Part shown: positions 28,013 to 36,084 of the stretch, one piece after another
Layout: each line of letters begins with the position of its first letter
Numbering within the stretch: position 1 is the first letter of the stretch
NCBI GenBank assembly: GCA_963721585.1
Contig: CAVRJN010000001.1
Span: forward strand, 390,459 to 454,458
Source: Bog-473 sp963721585
Lineage (GTDB): Bacteria > Actinomycetota > Acidimicrobiia > Acidimicrobiales > RAAP-2
Direction of reading: 5' to 3'
Length of the DNA stretch: 64,000 bases
Made by a program: the position numbers and the translations under genes
The notes under the pieces: generated by a model
Told to the model about the DNA's origin: nothing
The model's input: the letters and a program-made list of their open reading frames with translations, nothing else
Databases searched by the model: none

Positions 28013-28672
28013 ATGCACACGCAACCGATGCACGAGGTGCTTGCGGAGGCGATTGTCGGGCGTCACTTGCTGAGCCACCCTTTCTACCGTCGCTGGGAAG
28101 CCGGCACCCTCACCGAGGGCGAGTTGGCCGCCTACGCGGAGCAGTACCGCCACATTGAGCGCGCACTCCCGGTGACGCTGGCGACCATCGCCGGCGCATT
28201 GCAGCCGGGACACGCCCGCGAGCTCGTCGAGGCGAACCTCGCGGACGAACTCGGCTCGCCCGAACCGCACGTGGAGCTCTTCGAGACCTTCGCGGCGGCG
28301 GCCGGTGCCGAATCGGACGCGCCGGCGACACCCTCGACGGCCGCTTTGCTGGCCGTCGTGCGCACGACGGCGTCGAACGACCCCGTGGCTGCCTTGGCCA
28401 TGGTGGCCGCCTACGAGGTCCAGGCCGCCGACATCGCAGGCTCCAAGGGCGACGGGCTGCGCCGCCACTACGGGTTCGACGACGAGGGGACACGCTTCTG
28501 GGACGTGCACCGCACCCAGGAGGTGGACCACGCCGGGTGGTCGATGGAGGCCCTCACCGCGTTGGAAGCCGACCACGACGTGGTGCGGGCGGCCGCGACC
28601 GTCTCGGCCGACTCGTGGTGGCTCTTCCTCAGTGAGCGTGACGAGCTGGCGCCGGTCGGCGCACACTGCTGA
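28013..28672 (+). CDS. Haem-oxygenase-like diiron oxidase/oxygenase (CADD/TenA-like)
   Basis: 219 residues, all-helical, resembling PqqC/TenA and the HDO (haem-oxygenase-like diiron) enzymes. A complete set of candidate metal ligands is visible: E79 and H86, E135, H166, E170 and H173. The spacing E-x6-H, E, H-x3-E-x2-H equals that of CADD-type enzymes, except that the usual Asp is Glu at 170. Known members use O2 to remodel small amino-acid-like substrates; CADD makes p-aminobenzoate from its own side chains. A folate operon lies 15 kb downstream, but no direct link is shown. It is convergent with the murD2-like gene, stops six bases apart. Product unknown. Confidence 0.75.
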   Translation: MHTQPMHEVLAEAIVGRHLLSHPFYRRWEAGTLTEGELAAYAEQYRHIERALPVTLATIAGALQPGHARELVEANLADELGSPEPHVELFETFAAAAGAESDAPATPSTAALLAVVRTTASNDPVAALAMVAAYEVQAADIAGSKGDGLRRHYGFDDEGTRFWDVHRTQEVDHAGWSMEALTALEADHDVVRAAATVSADSWWLFLSERDELAPVGAHC

Positions 28673-28678
28673 GACCGC

Positions 28679-30007
28679 TCAGCTGAGCGTCCCCAGGCGA
28701 CCGGCCGCCTCGGCGAAGGCCGCGGAGCGCTCCCGGTAGTCGCCGAAGCGCCCGAAGCTGGGCGCCGCCGGTGAGAGCAGCACCACGCCACCGGCAGGAA
28801 CCCAATCGAAGGCGACCGCGACCGCGGCGCCCAGGCTCGCCGCATCGCGTACCTCGACCTGTCCGCCCGTGTGGTCCCGCACGGCCTGCCCGATGCGCCG
28901 GCCGTTGTCCGGCATGGTGACGACGAGCGTCGGCGCGGTGCGCGCCGCGATCGTCCGGCCGAGCGGCGCGTAGTCGAGCCCTCGGTCGTGCCCTCCTACG
29001 AGGAGCGCCACGGGACGGTCGGCGAACGCCTGTAGCGCGGCCTGTGCGGGCAGCACGTTGGTCGAGAGGCCGTCGTCGACGAACTCGACCGCCCCGACAG
29101 ATCCCAGCGAGCGGCATCGGCTGGGCAACCCGTCGAAACTCTGCGCTGCAAGGGCCAGGCGATCCACGTCGGACGCGCCGGGGATGCCGAGGCCCTCGAG
29201 CACGGCGCGCGCCAGCGAGGCGTTGCGCGCGTTGTGTGGGCCGGTCAAGCCGAGAGCGGCCGACCAGCGGGTGTCCTGCTCCACTTCAGTGCTGCTGACC
29301 CATCGGAGGTGCGGACCGAGGAGCCCGGTCTGGGCGCGCAGTTCCTCGTCGCTGCCGTCGGCGAGGGCCAGCGTCACCCCGGGCTTGGTGCACAGCGACA
29401 ACTTGTCGGCGTAGTAGCGCTCGACCGTTCCGTGCCAGTCGAGATGGTCCGGTGACAAGGAGGTGACGGCCACCACGGCGGGCCCGTTCTGCAGATCGGG
29501 GACTTGGAAGCTCGACGTCTCGACGATCCAGTAGTCCGGTGCCGGTCCACCGGCGGGATCCCAGGGAGGGAGACCGATGTTCCCGCCGGCGCGGGCGCGC
29601 CTGCCGAGCCCGGTCAAGAGGTGCACCGCAAGTGCCGTCGTGGTGCTCTTCCCCTTCGTCCCTGTGATGCAGGCCACGCGGGTCGGATCGGCTTCGGCCA
29701 TGAACAGGCCGAGTCCGCCGCAGACCGCGACCCCCGCCTCCTCGAGCTGCGCCACCTCGGGCCGGTAGCGGCTGATGCCGGGGCTCTTGACCACGACGTC
29801 ACAGCGGGTCAGTGCGTCCAGTCCTCCGTCTCTGGTGGCCAGGACCTCGACCCCGTCGAGCGCCGGAGCGACGGGTGCGTCGTCGACGAGCACCGCGTCG
29901 CGGCCCATGGATTGCAGCCGGCGAACGCTGGCCTGTCCCTCGACGCCGAGCCCCCAGACGCCGACGGACGCGTCAGCGAGTGCGGACCAGGAGATCGGTC
30001 GGCGCAT
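28679..30007 (-). CDS. murD2: UDP-MurNAc-L-Ala:L-Glu ligase (MurD2-type)
   Basis: 442-residue Mur ligase. An N-terminal Rossmann domain (GVWGLGVEGQASV) is followed by the ATP-binding GTKGKSTT with SPDHLDWHG, and the C-terminal domain carries SFDGLPSRCRSLG and LLSPAAPSFGRFGDY-type segments. It resembles MurD but sits directly after murL, overlapping it by 35 bases. In the known MurD2-MurL pathway this ligase adds L-Glu rather than D-Glu to UDP-MurNAc-L-Ala, and MurL then inverts the Glu. Cytosolic peptidoglycan precursor synthesis. The L-Glu preference is inferred from gene pairing; the fold alone would equally fit MurD. Confidence 0.82.
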   Translation of the reverse strand: MRRPISWSALADASVGVWGLGVEGQASVRRLQSMGRDAVLVDDAPVAPALDGVEVLATRDGGLDALTRCDVVVKSPGISRYRPEVAQLEEAGVAVCGGLGLFMAEADPTRVACITGTKGKSTTTALAVHLLTGLGRRARAGGNIGLPPWDPAGGPAPDYWIVETSSFQVPDLQNGPAVVAVTSLSPDHLDWHGTVERYYADKLSLCTKPGVTLALADGSDEELRAQTGLLGPHLRWVSSTEVEQDTRWSAALGLTGPHNARNASLARAVLEGLGIPGASDVDRLALAAQSFDGLPSRCRSLGSVGAVEFVDDGLSTNVLPAQAALQAFADRPVALLVGGHDRGLDYAPLGRTIAARTAPTLVVTMPDNGRRIGQAVRDHTGGQVEVRDAASLGAAVAVAFDWVPAGGVVLLSPAAPSFGRFGDYRERSAAFAEAAGRLGTLS

Positions 30008-31307
30008 AGCGATCCGGGATGCGATGGATGCCCCGCGGCTGCAACAGGGCGGCGGGGTCGGCGGGCGCGTTGTCGGCCAACTCGGCGCGCAACCGCGTCA
30101 CGAGCTCGGAGCCGGCACGGTCCGGTCGTTGTGCGGTCAGCACGAGGGCGGCCCGGCATTCGTCGGTGTCTCCGACGCACTCGAACGGCTTGACGCCCGG
30201 GCCCAGGCCCAGCAGGGTCCGGAAGCGCTCCTCGTTGCCGGGGTTCTGCAGGGGTTCGTCGCCGGCGAACACCGCTTCGAGGTCCGCACGGCCGATGAAC
30301 GGGGCGAGGACGAGGTCGACGAAACAGCACTTGTCGCAACGGCCGCACCAGTGGTCGAGCCGCTGCGCGGGGTCCTGGTGGAAGGCGCGGTTGCAACTGC
30401 GAAAGGTGCGGTGGTACTGAGTGAGGCTGGCGAACCGTTGCGCCACCCAGAGCTCGGTGCGTGGGCGGAGGTACGAGAACACCGACATGCGCGGCCCCAG
30501 CGTCGAGAGGACGAGGTCGCCGAACGCCTGCTCGAAGCTCTCGCTCTTGGACCACTGGTGGTTCACTGCGAGCCCGTCGGTCACGACGGTGGGGACTGAT
30601 GCCGACCACTCGTTGGACAGCACGACGGCGTCGCGCCGGTCGAGGACGGCCGCCACGAGCGCGGCCGCGCCGATGATTGCCGTGACGGGCACGTGCCCGT
30701 TGAGGAACCCGAGCTCGGGCGAGCGCCGGACCAAAGGGTCGATGGTGCGCACGATGCGCGTCACGGGCAGTCCGGAGACGGCGGCGGCGTCCTCAATGGC
30801 GGCGAAGCGCTGATTGGGCGGCTCGACGACGCACAGTGCGGCGCCGGGGTGGTCCGCCACGAGCGACGCCACCGTCACGATGGAATCGATGCCACCGCCG
30901 AACGGGATCAGGGGCCGGCCGGTGTCGGGTTCGTAGCCGAGCGGCGACGCAGCACCCGAATCCGGGCCATCCACCTGCAGGCCGCGCAGGTCGAGTCCGT
31001 TGCGGTAGGCGAACTCACCGAGGCCGTTGATGTAGAAGCTGCGGAGGAAGTCCCGCTCCGTCGCGGTCGTCTCCAGCCCGCCCAGGTCGACCAGGGGGGC
31101 GGCCGAGGTCTTGTAGTACGAGACGCCCGCCAGCAGGTAGAGGATGCGCACGGCGGCCACGACCGTCGGGTCGTCCCAGTCGCCGCCATGTCCGAATGCG
31201 AAGCGCTCGGTGAAGGCGTGGGCACCCGTGGCGTACCGGCACACGACGACCGAGTCCGCCGGGTCGATGTCGTAACCGTCGTAGCGGAACCGGTCGGGTG
31301 GTGGCAT
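29973..31307 (-). CDS. murL: UDP-MurNAc-L-Ala-L-Glu epimerase (MurL)
   Basis: 444 residues. It contains the MurL hallmarks: a PP-loop-like IPFGGGIDSIVTV, NHQWSKSESFEQ, RSCNRAFHQ, and the metal-binding HWCGRCDKCCFVDLVLAPF. MurL converts UDP-MurNAc-L-Ala-L-Glu to the D-Glu form in an ATP-dependent reaction, replacing the usual MurI/MurD route. ATG 31307 gives the expected length, although ATG 31343 and an upstream start are open and no strong ribosome-binding site decides. Its 3' end overlaps murD2 by 35 bases, so the two are translationally coupled. pgeF is 65 bases upstream. Confidence 0.88.
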   Translation of the reverse strand: MPPPDRFRYDGYDIDPADSVVVCRYATGAHAFTERFAFGHGGDWDDPTVVAAVRILYLLAGVSYYKTSAAPLVDLGGLETTATERDFLRSFYINGLGEFAYRNGLDLRGLQVDGPDSGAASPLGYEPDTGRPLIPFGGGIDSIVTVASLVADHPGAALCVVEPPNQRFAAIEDAAAVSGLPVTRIVRTIDPLVRRSPELGFLNGHVPVTAIIGAAALVAAVLDRRDAVVLSNEWSASVPTVVTDGLAVNHQWSKSESFEQAFGDLVLSTLGPRMSVFSYLRPRTELWVAQRFASLTQYHRTFRSCNRAFHQDPAQRLDHWCGRCDKCCFVDLVLAPFIGRADLEAVFAGDEPLQNPGNEERFRTLLGLGPGVKPFECVGDTDECRAALVLTAQRPDRAGSELVTRLRAELADNAPADPAALLQPRGIHRIPDRYAPTDLLVRTR

Positions 31308-31372
31308 GCAGGTGGGGTGGCCCGGCGATCCGGGCGTGCCCATGCTACGGCGCAGCCGGCCCCGGACCGGCC

Positions 31373-32197
31373 TCAGCCGGCGAGGCGGGCCAACAGGGCG
31401 AATCGCCCGCACGGTCGATGCACGCGGTCGCTGAAGAACGCCTCGTCGGATGTGGTGGCGCCGCTCTCGGTGATGTGGTCGCTCCGCACCCCGCAGGCCA
31501 CCAGCTGCTGGCGGTTGGCCGCGACCAGGTCGACCAGCCAGTGGCCCGGCCCATCGGGTCGCGCCACCGCGGGGTCGAGCGCGCCGGGGCCCACCGCGCC
31601 GGACAACGCCCGGAGCACCTCATCGGAGACCTGGTACCGGTCCGGGTGCACGGCCGGTCCGAGGAAGGCGTGGACCCGCTCGCTGTCCGCGCCGCAGTCC
31701 CTCATGGTTTGGATGGCGCGGCCGACCGCCCCGGCAGCCGTGCCGCGCCACCCTGCGTGGACGGCCGCCAGGACGCCGGCCTCTGCATCGACCAGCGCCA
31801 GCGGAAGACAATCGGCCACCAGGATGGCGAGCGTGACCCCGGTTGACACGGTGACGAGGATGTCGGCGTCGGGGACGGCGTCGCCTTCGGCGAGCGTGCC
31901 GCGGCCCCGGTCCTCGGGCCCGACGAGCGCGGGGGCGGCGCCGTGTATCTGGTGGGCGAAGACCAACGCGTCGAGCGCAACGCCGAAGGCCTCCGCGGCA
32001 CGGTCCCGGTTGCGGACGACGATGGCGGGGTCGTCGCCCACGTGGAGGCCGAGGTTGAGGGAGTCGTAGGGGGGCGCGGAGGCGCCACCGTGGCGAGTCG
32101 TGACGGCCACAGCGGCGCCATGTTCCGGCGCCTGGTGCCAGCGCAGCAGTGGGACGGCGCGGGGATCGGGCACGCCGCGCGACCCTACCGAGAGCAC
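31373..32197 (-). CDS. pgeF: Peptidoglycan editing factor / YfiH-family protein
   Basis: About 274 residues of the YfiH (formerly multicopper polyphenol oxidase or laccase-domain) family. The metal-site residues are in VFAHQIHG, VADCLPLALV and AAVHAGWRGTAAG. In E. coli the protein removes L-Ser wrongly added in place of L-Ala to UDP-MurNAc; other members act as purine nucleosidases. Its place directly upstream of murL-murD2 fits an editing role acting on the same precursor pool. Start is GTG 32197 or GTG 32173, neither with a strong Shine-Dalgarno. On the same strand as the MerR gene 34 bases upstream. Confidence 0.88.
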   Translation of the reverse strand: MLSVGSRGVPDPRAVPLLRWHQAPEHGAAVAVTTRHGGASAPPYDSLNLGLHVGDDPAIVVRNRDRAAEAFGVALDALVFAHQIHGAAPALVGPEDRGRGTLAEGDAVPDADILVTVSTGVTLAILVADCLPLALVDAEAGVLAAVHAGWRGTAAGAVGRAIQTMRDCGADSERVHAFLGPAVHPDRYQVSDEVLRALSGAVGPGALDPAVARPDGPGHWLVDLVAANRQQLVACGVRSDHITESGATTSDEAFFSDRVHRPCGRFALLARLAG

Positions 32198-32231
32198 GAC
32201 GCCCGACGGTCCGGCGGCACGCCGCCCCGGG

Positions 32232-32660
32232 CTACGAGGCCTCGCTCTCGTCCCACAGCGTGGTCGGGACCAGCGAGAGCAGAGCCCGGTCTCTCCGGTA
32301 GCCGGGGCTGGTTGGCTGCAGCTCGGCGAAGCCGTACAGCTCGGCCGAGTCCGTCTCGGCGTCCGCCTCGCCGGCCGACACCGTGAGCGCCGCGGTCCCG
32401 AGCACCGAGGCGAGCGAACGTCCCGCGTCCAGGGCGTCGAAGAGCAGGCCGAGAGACTCGAGCGAGAACCCCTGCTCCTGTAGGCGCAAGATCGCCCTCA
32501 GGCGGTCCCGATGCCCCGCGTCGTACAGGCCGGTGCGACCGCGCAGGACCGGATGGGCGAGCAGGCCGAGGGTCTGCAGAGAGCGGATGCGCCGGGTGGT
32601 GGTGCCGGCGGCGCTCGCCAGGCCGTCGATGGTCAAGATCCCGGCGTCGACCCTCTCCAC
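32232..32660 (-). CDS. MerR-family transcriptional regulator
   Basis: About 142 residues. The N-terminal winged helix is TIDGLASAAGTTTRRIRSLQTLGLL, followed by RTGLYDAGHRDRLRAILRLQEQGFSLESL, which is the typical MerR DNA-binding and coiled-coil linker. The C-terminal effector part is short and lacks a Cys cluster, so not a metal sensor of the usual type. I favour GTG 32660, possibly leaderless, since a TATGCT -10-like element ends six bases upstream; ATG 32684 would place the operator inside the gene. Divergent from the MaoC gene, with a dyad in the shared promoter. Confidence 0.8.
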   Translation of the reverse strand: MERVDAGILTIDGLASAAGTTTRRIRSLQTLGLLAHPVLRGRTGLYDAGHRDRLRAILRLQEQGFSLESLGLLFDALDAGRSLASVLGTAALTVSAGEADAETDSAELYGFAELQPTSPGYRRDRALLSLVPTTLWDESEAS

Positions 32661-32689
32661 TTGACAAGCATAACATCTTTTCATGTAAC
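32661..32689 (+). promoter_or_regulatory. Promoter with MerR-like dyad between divergent genes
   Basis: TTGACA (32661-32666), a 17-base spacer and TGTAAC (32684-32689) form a plausible promoter reading toward the MaoC gene. An imperfect palindrome, TAACAT-N6-ATGTAA (32671-32688), lies between and over the elements, as MerR regulators typically bind. Confidence 0.5.
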
Positions 32690-32727
32690 ATCAAAACCCG
32701 TCAGTATCTGGACGAGGGGAATGAGGT

Positions 32728-33615
32728 GTGACGATGGGGCTGAATCTCAATGCGGTGGGGGTCGTCTCCGAGGCTTCCGAGCGGTCCTGGGATTCCAAGG
32801 ATGCCCTGCTCTACGCCATCGGCGTCGGTGCCGGTGCGCTCGATCCGACGGGCTTCGAGCTCGAGTTCACGACCGAGAACTCCGACGACGTGACCCAGCG
32901 CGTCCTGCCCTCCTTCAGCGCCATCGTCGGGCAGGGCGGGGGCCGGGCCGAGATCGGCGACTACGACCCCGCCATGCTGGTGCACGGGGAGCAGTCCATC
33001 CGTCTCTACGGCGAGATCCCGGTGGCGGGTACGGTCTCCATCACCACGAAGGTCGCGGGCATGTACGACAAGGGCTCGGCCGCCCTGGTCGTCCTCGAGA
33101 GCGAATCGCGCCACACCGGCACCGGCGCACTGGCCTTCACCAATCGGACAGCGCTCTTCATCCGCGGGGCCGGCGGCTTCGGAGGCCCGCGCAACCCGGA
33201 GGACGACGCCGAGAGCTCGCTGGTGGCCGAACCTTTGCCGGCGCATGAGCCCGACGAGGTGGTGTCCTACGCCACGCGTACCGATCAGGCGCTCCTCTAC
33301 CGGCTGAGCGGGGATCGCAACCCTCTGCACTCCGACCCCACCTTTGCCAAGCGTGCCGGTTTCGACCGCCCGATCCTCCACGGGCTCTGCACCTACGGCT
33401 TCACCGGGCGCGCCCTGCTGCACGCCGTGTGCGGCTCGGACCCGGCGCGTTTCGGTGCCATGCGCGCCCGGTTCTCCAAGCCGACGTTGCCTGGTGACAC
33501 GCTGACCGTTTCCCTGTGGGACGCGACGGACCGCTTGCCGGGGGCGTTCCGGTTCCGCACCGAGACGCAGCGCGGCGAGACGGTCATCGACGCCGGAATG
33601 TTTACCCTGGCCTGA
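32728..33615 (+). CDS. MaoC-family enoyl-CoA hydratase (hotdog dehydratase)
   Basis: 295 residues with two hotdog domains. The C-terminal one carries the hydratase-2 signature YRLSGDRNPLHSDPTFAKRA followed by PILHGLCTYG, with the catalytic Asp and His. It resembles the (R)-specific enoyl-CoA hydratases of peroxisomal multifunctional enzyme 2 and actinobacterial steroid or fatty-acid oxidation. It would hydrate trans-2-enoyl-CoA to (R)-3-hydroxyacyl-CoA. GTG 32728 or ATG 32734 are both possible after GAGGGG. It faces the MerR gene across a shared promoter and is probably under its control. Confidence 0.88.
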   Translation: MTMGLNLNAVGVVSEASERSWDSKDALLYAIGVGAGALDPTGFELEFTTENSDDVTQRVLPSFSAIVGQGGGRAEIGDYDPAMLVHGEQSIRLYGEIPVAGTVSITTKVAGMYDKGSAALVVLESESRHTGTGALAFTNRTALFIRGAGGFGGPRNPEDDAESSLVAEPLPAHEPDEVVSYATRTDQALLYRLSGDRNPLHSDPTFAKRAGFDRPILHGLCTYGFTGRALLHAVCGSDPARFGAMRARFSKPTLPGDTLTVSLWDATDRLPGAFRFRTETQRGETVIDAGMFTLA

Positions 33616-33639
33616 GGGGATCAGGCGGCCGCCGCGGGG

Positions 33640-34092
33640 TCAGCGGCAGGCCGCACACAGGCCGAGCACGTCAAGGCGGTGGCTCTGCGGTTCGAAGCCC
33701 TCTGCGGCCGCCAGCTCGTCGACCGTCACCGTCACCTGGCGCTCGAACGCCGCGCTCGGCGTCACGTCGGTAACCTTGCCGCACCGCACGCAGAGCAGGT
33801 GGTGATGGTGCTCGGTCAGGTCCTCGGCCAGTTCGAAGCGGGCAAACTCGTCATTGGCGGCGACCCGCCGCACCAGCCCGGCCGCCTGCAGGTCGGTGAG
33901 GTGGCGATAGGCCGAACTCCGCGGCAGGTCGGGAAGCATGTCGCCAATGTCGCTGATGCTGACGGGATGCCCGGCGTCACGGAGGAGTTCCACGATGGCG
34001 CGCCGTCCCGCGGTGTAACGCTGCTCAATCAGGCGCAAGCGCTCTTCGGCGACCTCGTGGAGAGGGTCCTCGGAGTCGGCTGAGGTCCTCAT
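33640..34092 (-). CDS. zur: Fur-family regulator, probably zinc-responsive (Zur)
   Basis: 150 residues. The winged-helix start (RRAIVELLRDAGHPVSISDIGDMLPDLPRSSAYRHL) is followed by a dimerisation domain with HHHHLLCVRCGK and a terminal CAAC, which are the structural Cys4 zinc site and the sensory His cluster of Fur proteins. ATG 34092 is chosen because GGGAGGAG lies just upstream. It is divergent from a zinc ABC transporter, with a TGA-AT-TCA-type palindrome in the intergenic region, so zinc-dependent repression of the transporter is the best reading. Fur or Mur specificity cannot be excluded by sequence alone. Confidence 0.85.
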   Translation of the reverse strand: MRTSADSEDPLHEVAEERLRLIEQRYTAGRRAIVELLRDAGHPVSISDIGDMLPDLPRSSAYRHLTDLQAAGLVRRVAANDEFARFELAEDLTEHHHHLLCVRCGKVTDVTPSAAFERQVTVTVDELAAAEGFEPQSHRLDVLGLCAACR

Positions 34093-34214
34093 GGCTCCTC
34101 CCGCCGCGGCAGCGACGTCGACCGGACTGTCACCCGTCACCCGGCTCGTGGGTGGTGCCCGTCATGGACGCCATAGAAACACATGCTGTTGTCCATCAGC
34201 CTCAATATCGGGAC

Positions 34215-34242
34215 TTGTAATGAGAATGAGTCTCAGTATAGG
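34215..34242 (+). promoter_or_regulatory. Promoter with Zur/Fur-type operator
   Basis: A 15-bp palindrome, TGAGAATGAGTCTCA (34221-34235), similar to Zur boxes. It sits between a TTGTAA -35-like element (34215) and TATAGG (34237), just upstream of the solute-binding protein gene. Binding here would block RNA polymerase. Confidence 0.7.
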
Positions 34243-34250
34243 GTATTGTC

Positions 34251-35219
34251 ATGATCACGCACCGCACCTCCGTGACGGCCAGCGGCCCCTTCTCGTGGGC
34301 GCGTCCCCTCCTTCTTGCACTGGCCACCCTCTCCACCACCCTCGTTCTCAGCGCCACCTGGGGCCAGGCCGCGACGGGGGCGAGCACTCCTGGAGTCATC
34401 AACGCCATCGGCGCCGAGAACGAATACGCCAACGTCCTCTCACAGATCGGGGGGAAGTACGTGCACGTCTCTTCCATCCTCAACAACCCGAACACCGACC
34501 CGCACACCTTCGAAGCGAGCCCGAGCGTGGCCCAGGAGGTCAGTGCCGCCCAGCTGATCGTGCAGAACGGCGTGGGTTATGACACCTTCATGAACACGAT
34601 CGAGGCGGCGTCCCCGAACGGCGCCCGAAAAGTCATTGTGGTCCAGCATCTGCTCGACCTGCCGGACAATACGCCCAACCCGCACCTGTGGTACTCCCCT
34701 CGGACCATGCCCGCCGCGGCCAGGGCGATGGCAACCGAGCTCACCGCCATCCAACCGGCGCACGCCGCCTATTTCGCGGCCAACCTGGCCACGTTCGACA
34801 CGTCCCTGCAGCCCTGGCTGTCCGCCATCAGCGCCTTCAAGGACAAGTACGCGGGCGCGACGGCCGCCACCACCGAGCCGGTCGCCGACTACCTCCTGCA
34901 GACGATGGGCATCCGGAACCTCACGCCCTTCCCGTTCCAGGCCGACGTCATGAACGGCGTCGACCCCGCCCCGGAGGACGTGACGCTCGAGGATGGGTTC
35001 TTCACGAAGCACCAGGTCAAGGTGTTCGTCTATAACCAGCAGGTGGTGGACCCCCTCACGACCTCCATCCGCACGACGGCCGAGCGCGCCGGGGTACCCG
35101 TGGTGGGGGTGTACGAGACGATGCCCACACCCGGCTACGACTATCAGACATGGATGCTGGCGGAAGTGAAGGCGATAGAGGCCGCGATGAGCAGCAAGAC
35201 GTCGACCGAGCATCTATGA
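34251..35219 (+). CDS. znuA: Zinc/manganese ABC transporter, solute-binding protein
   Basis: 322 residues, with an exported signal segment (PLLLALATLSTTLVL) and a ZnuA/TroA-type binding fold. Likely metal ligands are the His residues in NTDPHTFEASP and NPHLWYSP, plus the Glu/Asp near the C-terminus. The His-rich loop often seen in high-affinity zinc binders is absent. It captures the metal outside the membrane and delivers it to the two permeases. First gene of the operon after the Zur-type operator. Its stop overlaps the ATPase start (ATGA). Zinc is favoured over manganese because of the regulator, but this is inference. Confidence 0.87.
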   Translation: MITHRTSVTASGPFSWARPLLLALATLSTTLVLSATWGQAATGASTPGVINAIGAENEYANVLSQIGGKYVHVSSILNNPNTDPHTFEASPSVAQEVSAAQLIVQNGVGYDTFMNTIEAASPNGARKVIVVQHLLDLPDNTPNPHLWYSPRTMPAAARAMATELTAIQPAHAAYFAANLATFDTSLQPWLSAISAFKDKYAGATAATTEPVADYLLQTMGIRNLTPFPFQADVMNGVDPAPEDVTLEDGFFTKHQVKVFVYNQQVVDPLTTSIRTTAERAGVPVVGVYETMPTPGYDYQTWMLAEVKAIEAAMSSKTSTEHL

Positions 35220-36079
35220 CCGCGCCCGCCGATGCTCCCGTCTCGGACCTCGCACCCGCCGGGGGGGCGGACACCGTGCTCGCCGTGGAGCATGTCCGCG
35301 TCGTGTTCTCGGGGCGGGCGGTTCTCGACGACGTCAGCTTCGAAATCCGGGCGGGCGAGTTCACCGGTCTCATCGGGTCGAACGGCGCGGGCAAGACAAC
35401 ACTGCTCCGCGTCGTTCTCGGTCTGCAGCGCACCGCCGGTGGGCGCGTCTTCATGCCCGGCGCCCCGGGGTCGCGGCGACACCGCTCGGTGGGCTACGTG
35501 CCCCAGAAGGTCGTGCTCGATCCCGACGTCCCGCTGCGCGCCCGCGACCTGGTGACCCTGGGCATCGACGGGAACCGCTTCGGCCTCCGCCTGCCCTCGC
35601 GGGAGCGCCAGTCCGCCGTGGAGGGCATGCTCGTCGCCGTCGGCGCCCAGGACTTCGCCGACTCCCGGGTCGGCACTCTTTCCGGCGGCGAGCTGCAGCG
35701 CATCATGATCGCCCATGCGTTGATCAGCCGGCCCCGGCTTCTCCTTCTCGACGAACCCCTGGCCAACCTGGACCCGGCCAGCGCCTACGAGATCGTGGTG
35801 CTGTTGCACAGGTTGGCCTCCGAACACGAGGTGGCGGTCCTGCTCTCCGCCCACGAGATGAACGTCCTGCTGCCCGTCATGGACCGCATCGTGTACCTCG
35901 CCGGCGGCCGGGCGGCCAGTGGCACCACCGACGATGTCGTGCGACCGGAGGTGCTGAGCCTGCTCTACGGGTACCACGTCGACGTGCTCAACGTGCACGG
36001 CCGGGTCATTGTCGTCGCCGGACCGGGCCACGAGGTGGAGGCGGTCCTCCCGGCCGACCCTTCGCACGGGGGAACCTGA
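35216..36079 (+). CDS. znuC: Zinc/manganese ABC transporter, ATPase
   Basis: 287 residues. Walker A is GSNGAGKTT, the signature is LSGGELQR and Walker B is RLLLLDEPL, with the H-loop in LLSAHEMNVL. It powers uptake through the two downstream permeases. ATG 35216 overlaps the binding-protein stop. An N-terminal extension of about 20 residues, rich in Ala and Pro, precedes the nucleotide-binding domain. The C-terminal part (after 240) has an extra beta-rich tail. Confidence 0.9.
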   Translation: MTAPADAPVSDLAPAGGADTVLAVEHVRVVFSGRAVLDDVSFEIRAGEFTGLIGSNGAGKTTLLRVVLGLQRTAGGRVFMPGAPGSRRHRSVGYVPQKVVLDPDVPLRARDLVTLGIDGNRFGLRLPSRERQSAVEGMLVAVGAQDFADSRVGTLSGGELQRIMIAHALISRPRLLLLDEPLANLDPASAYEIVVLLHRLASEHEVAVLLSAHEMNVLLPVMDRIVYLAGGRAASGTTDDVVRPEVLSLLYGYHVDVLNVHGRVIVVAGPGHEVEAVLPADPSHGGT

Positions 36080-36084
36080 GAGGC

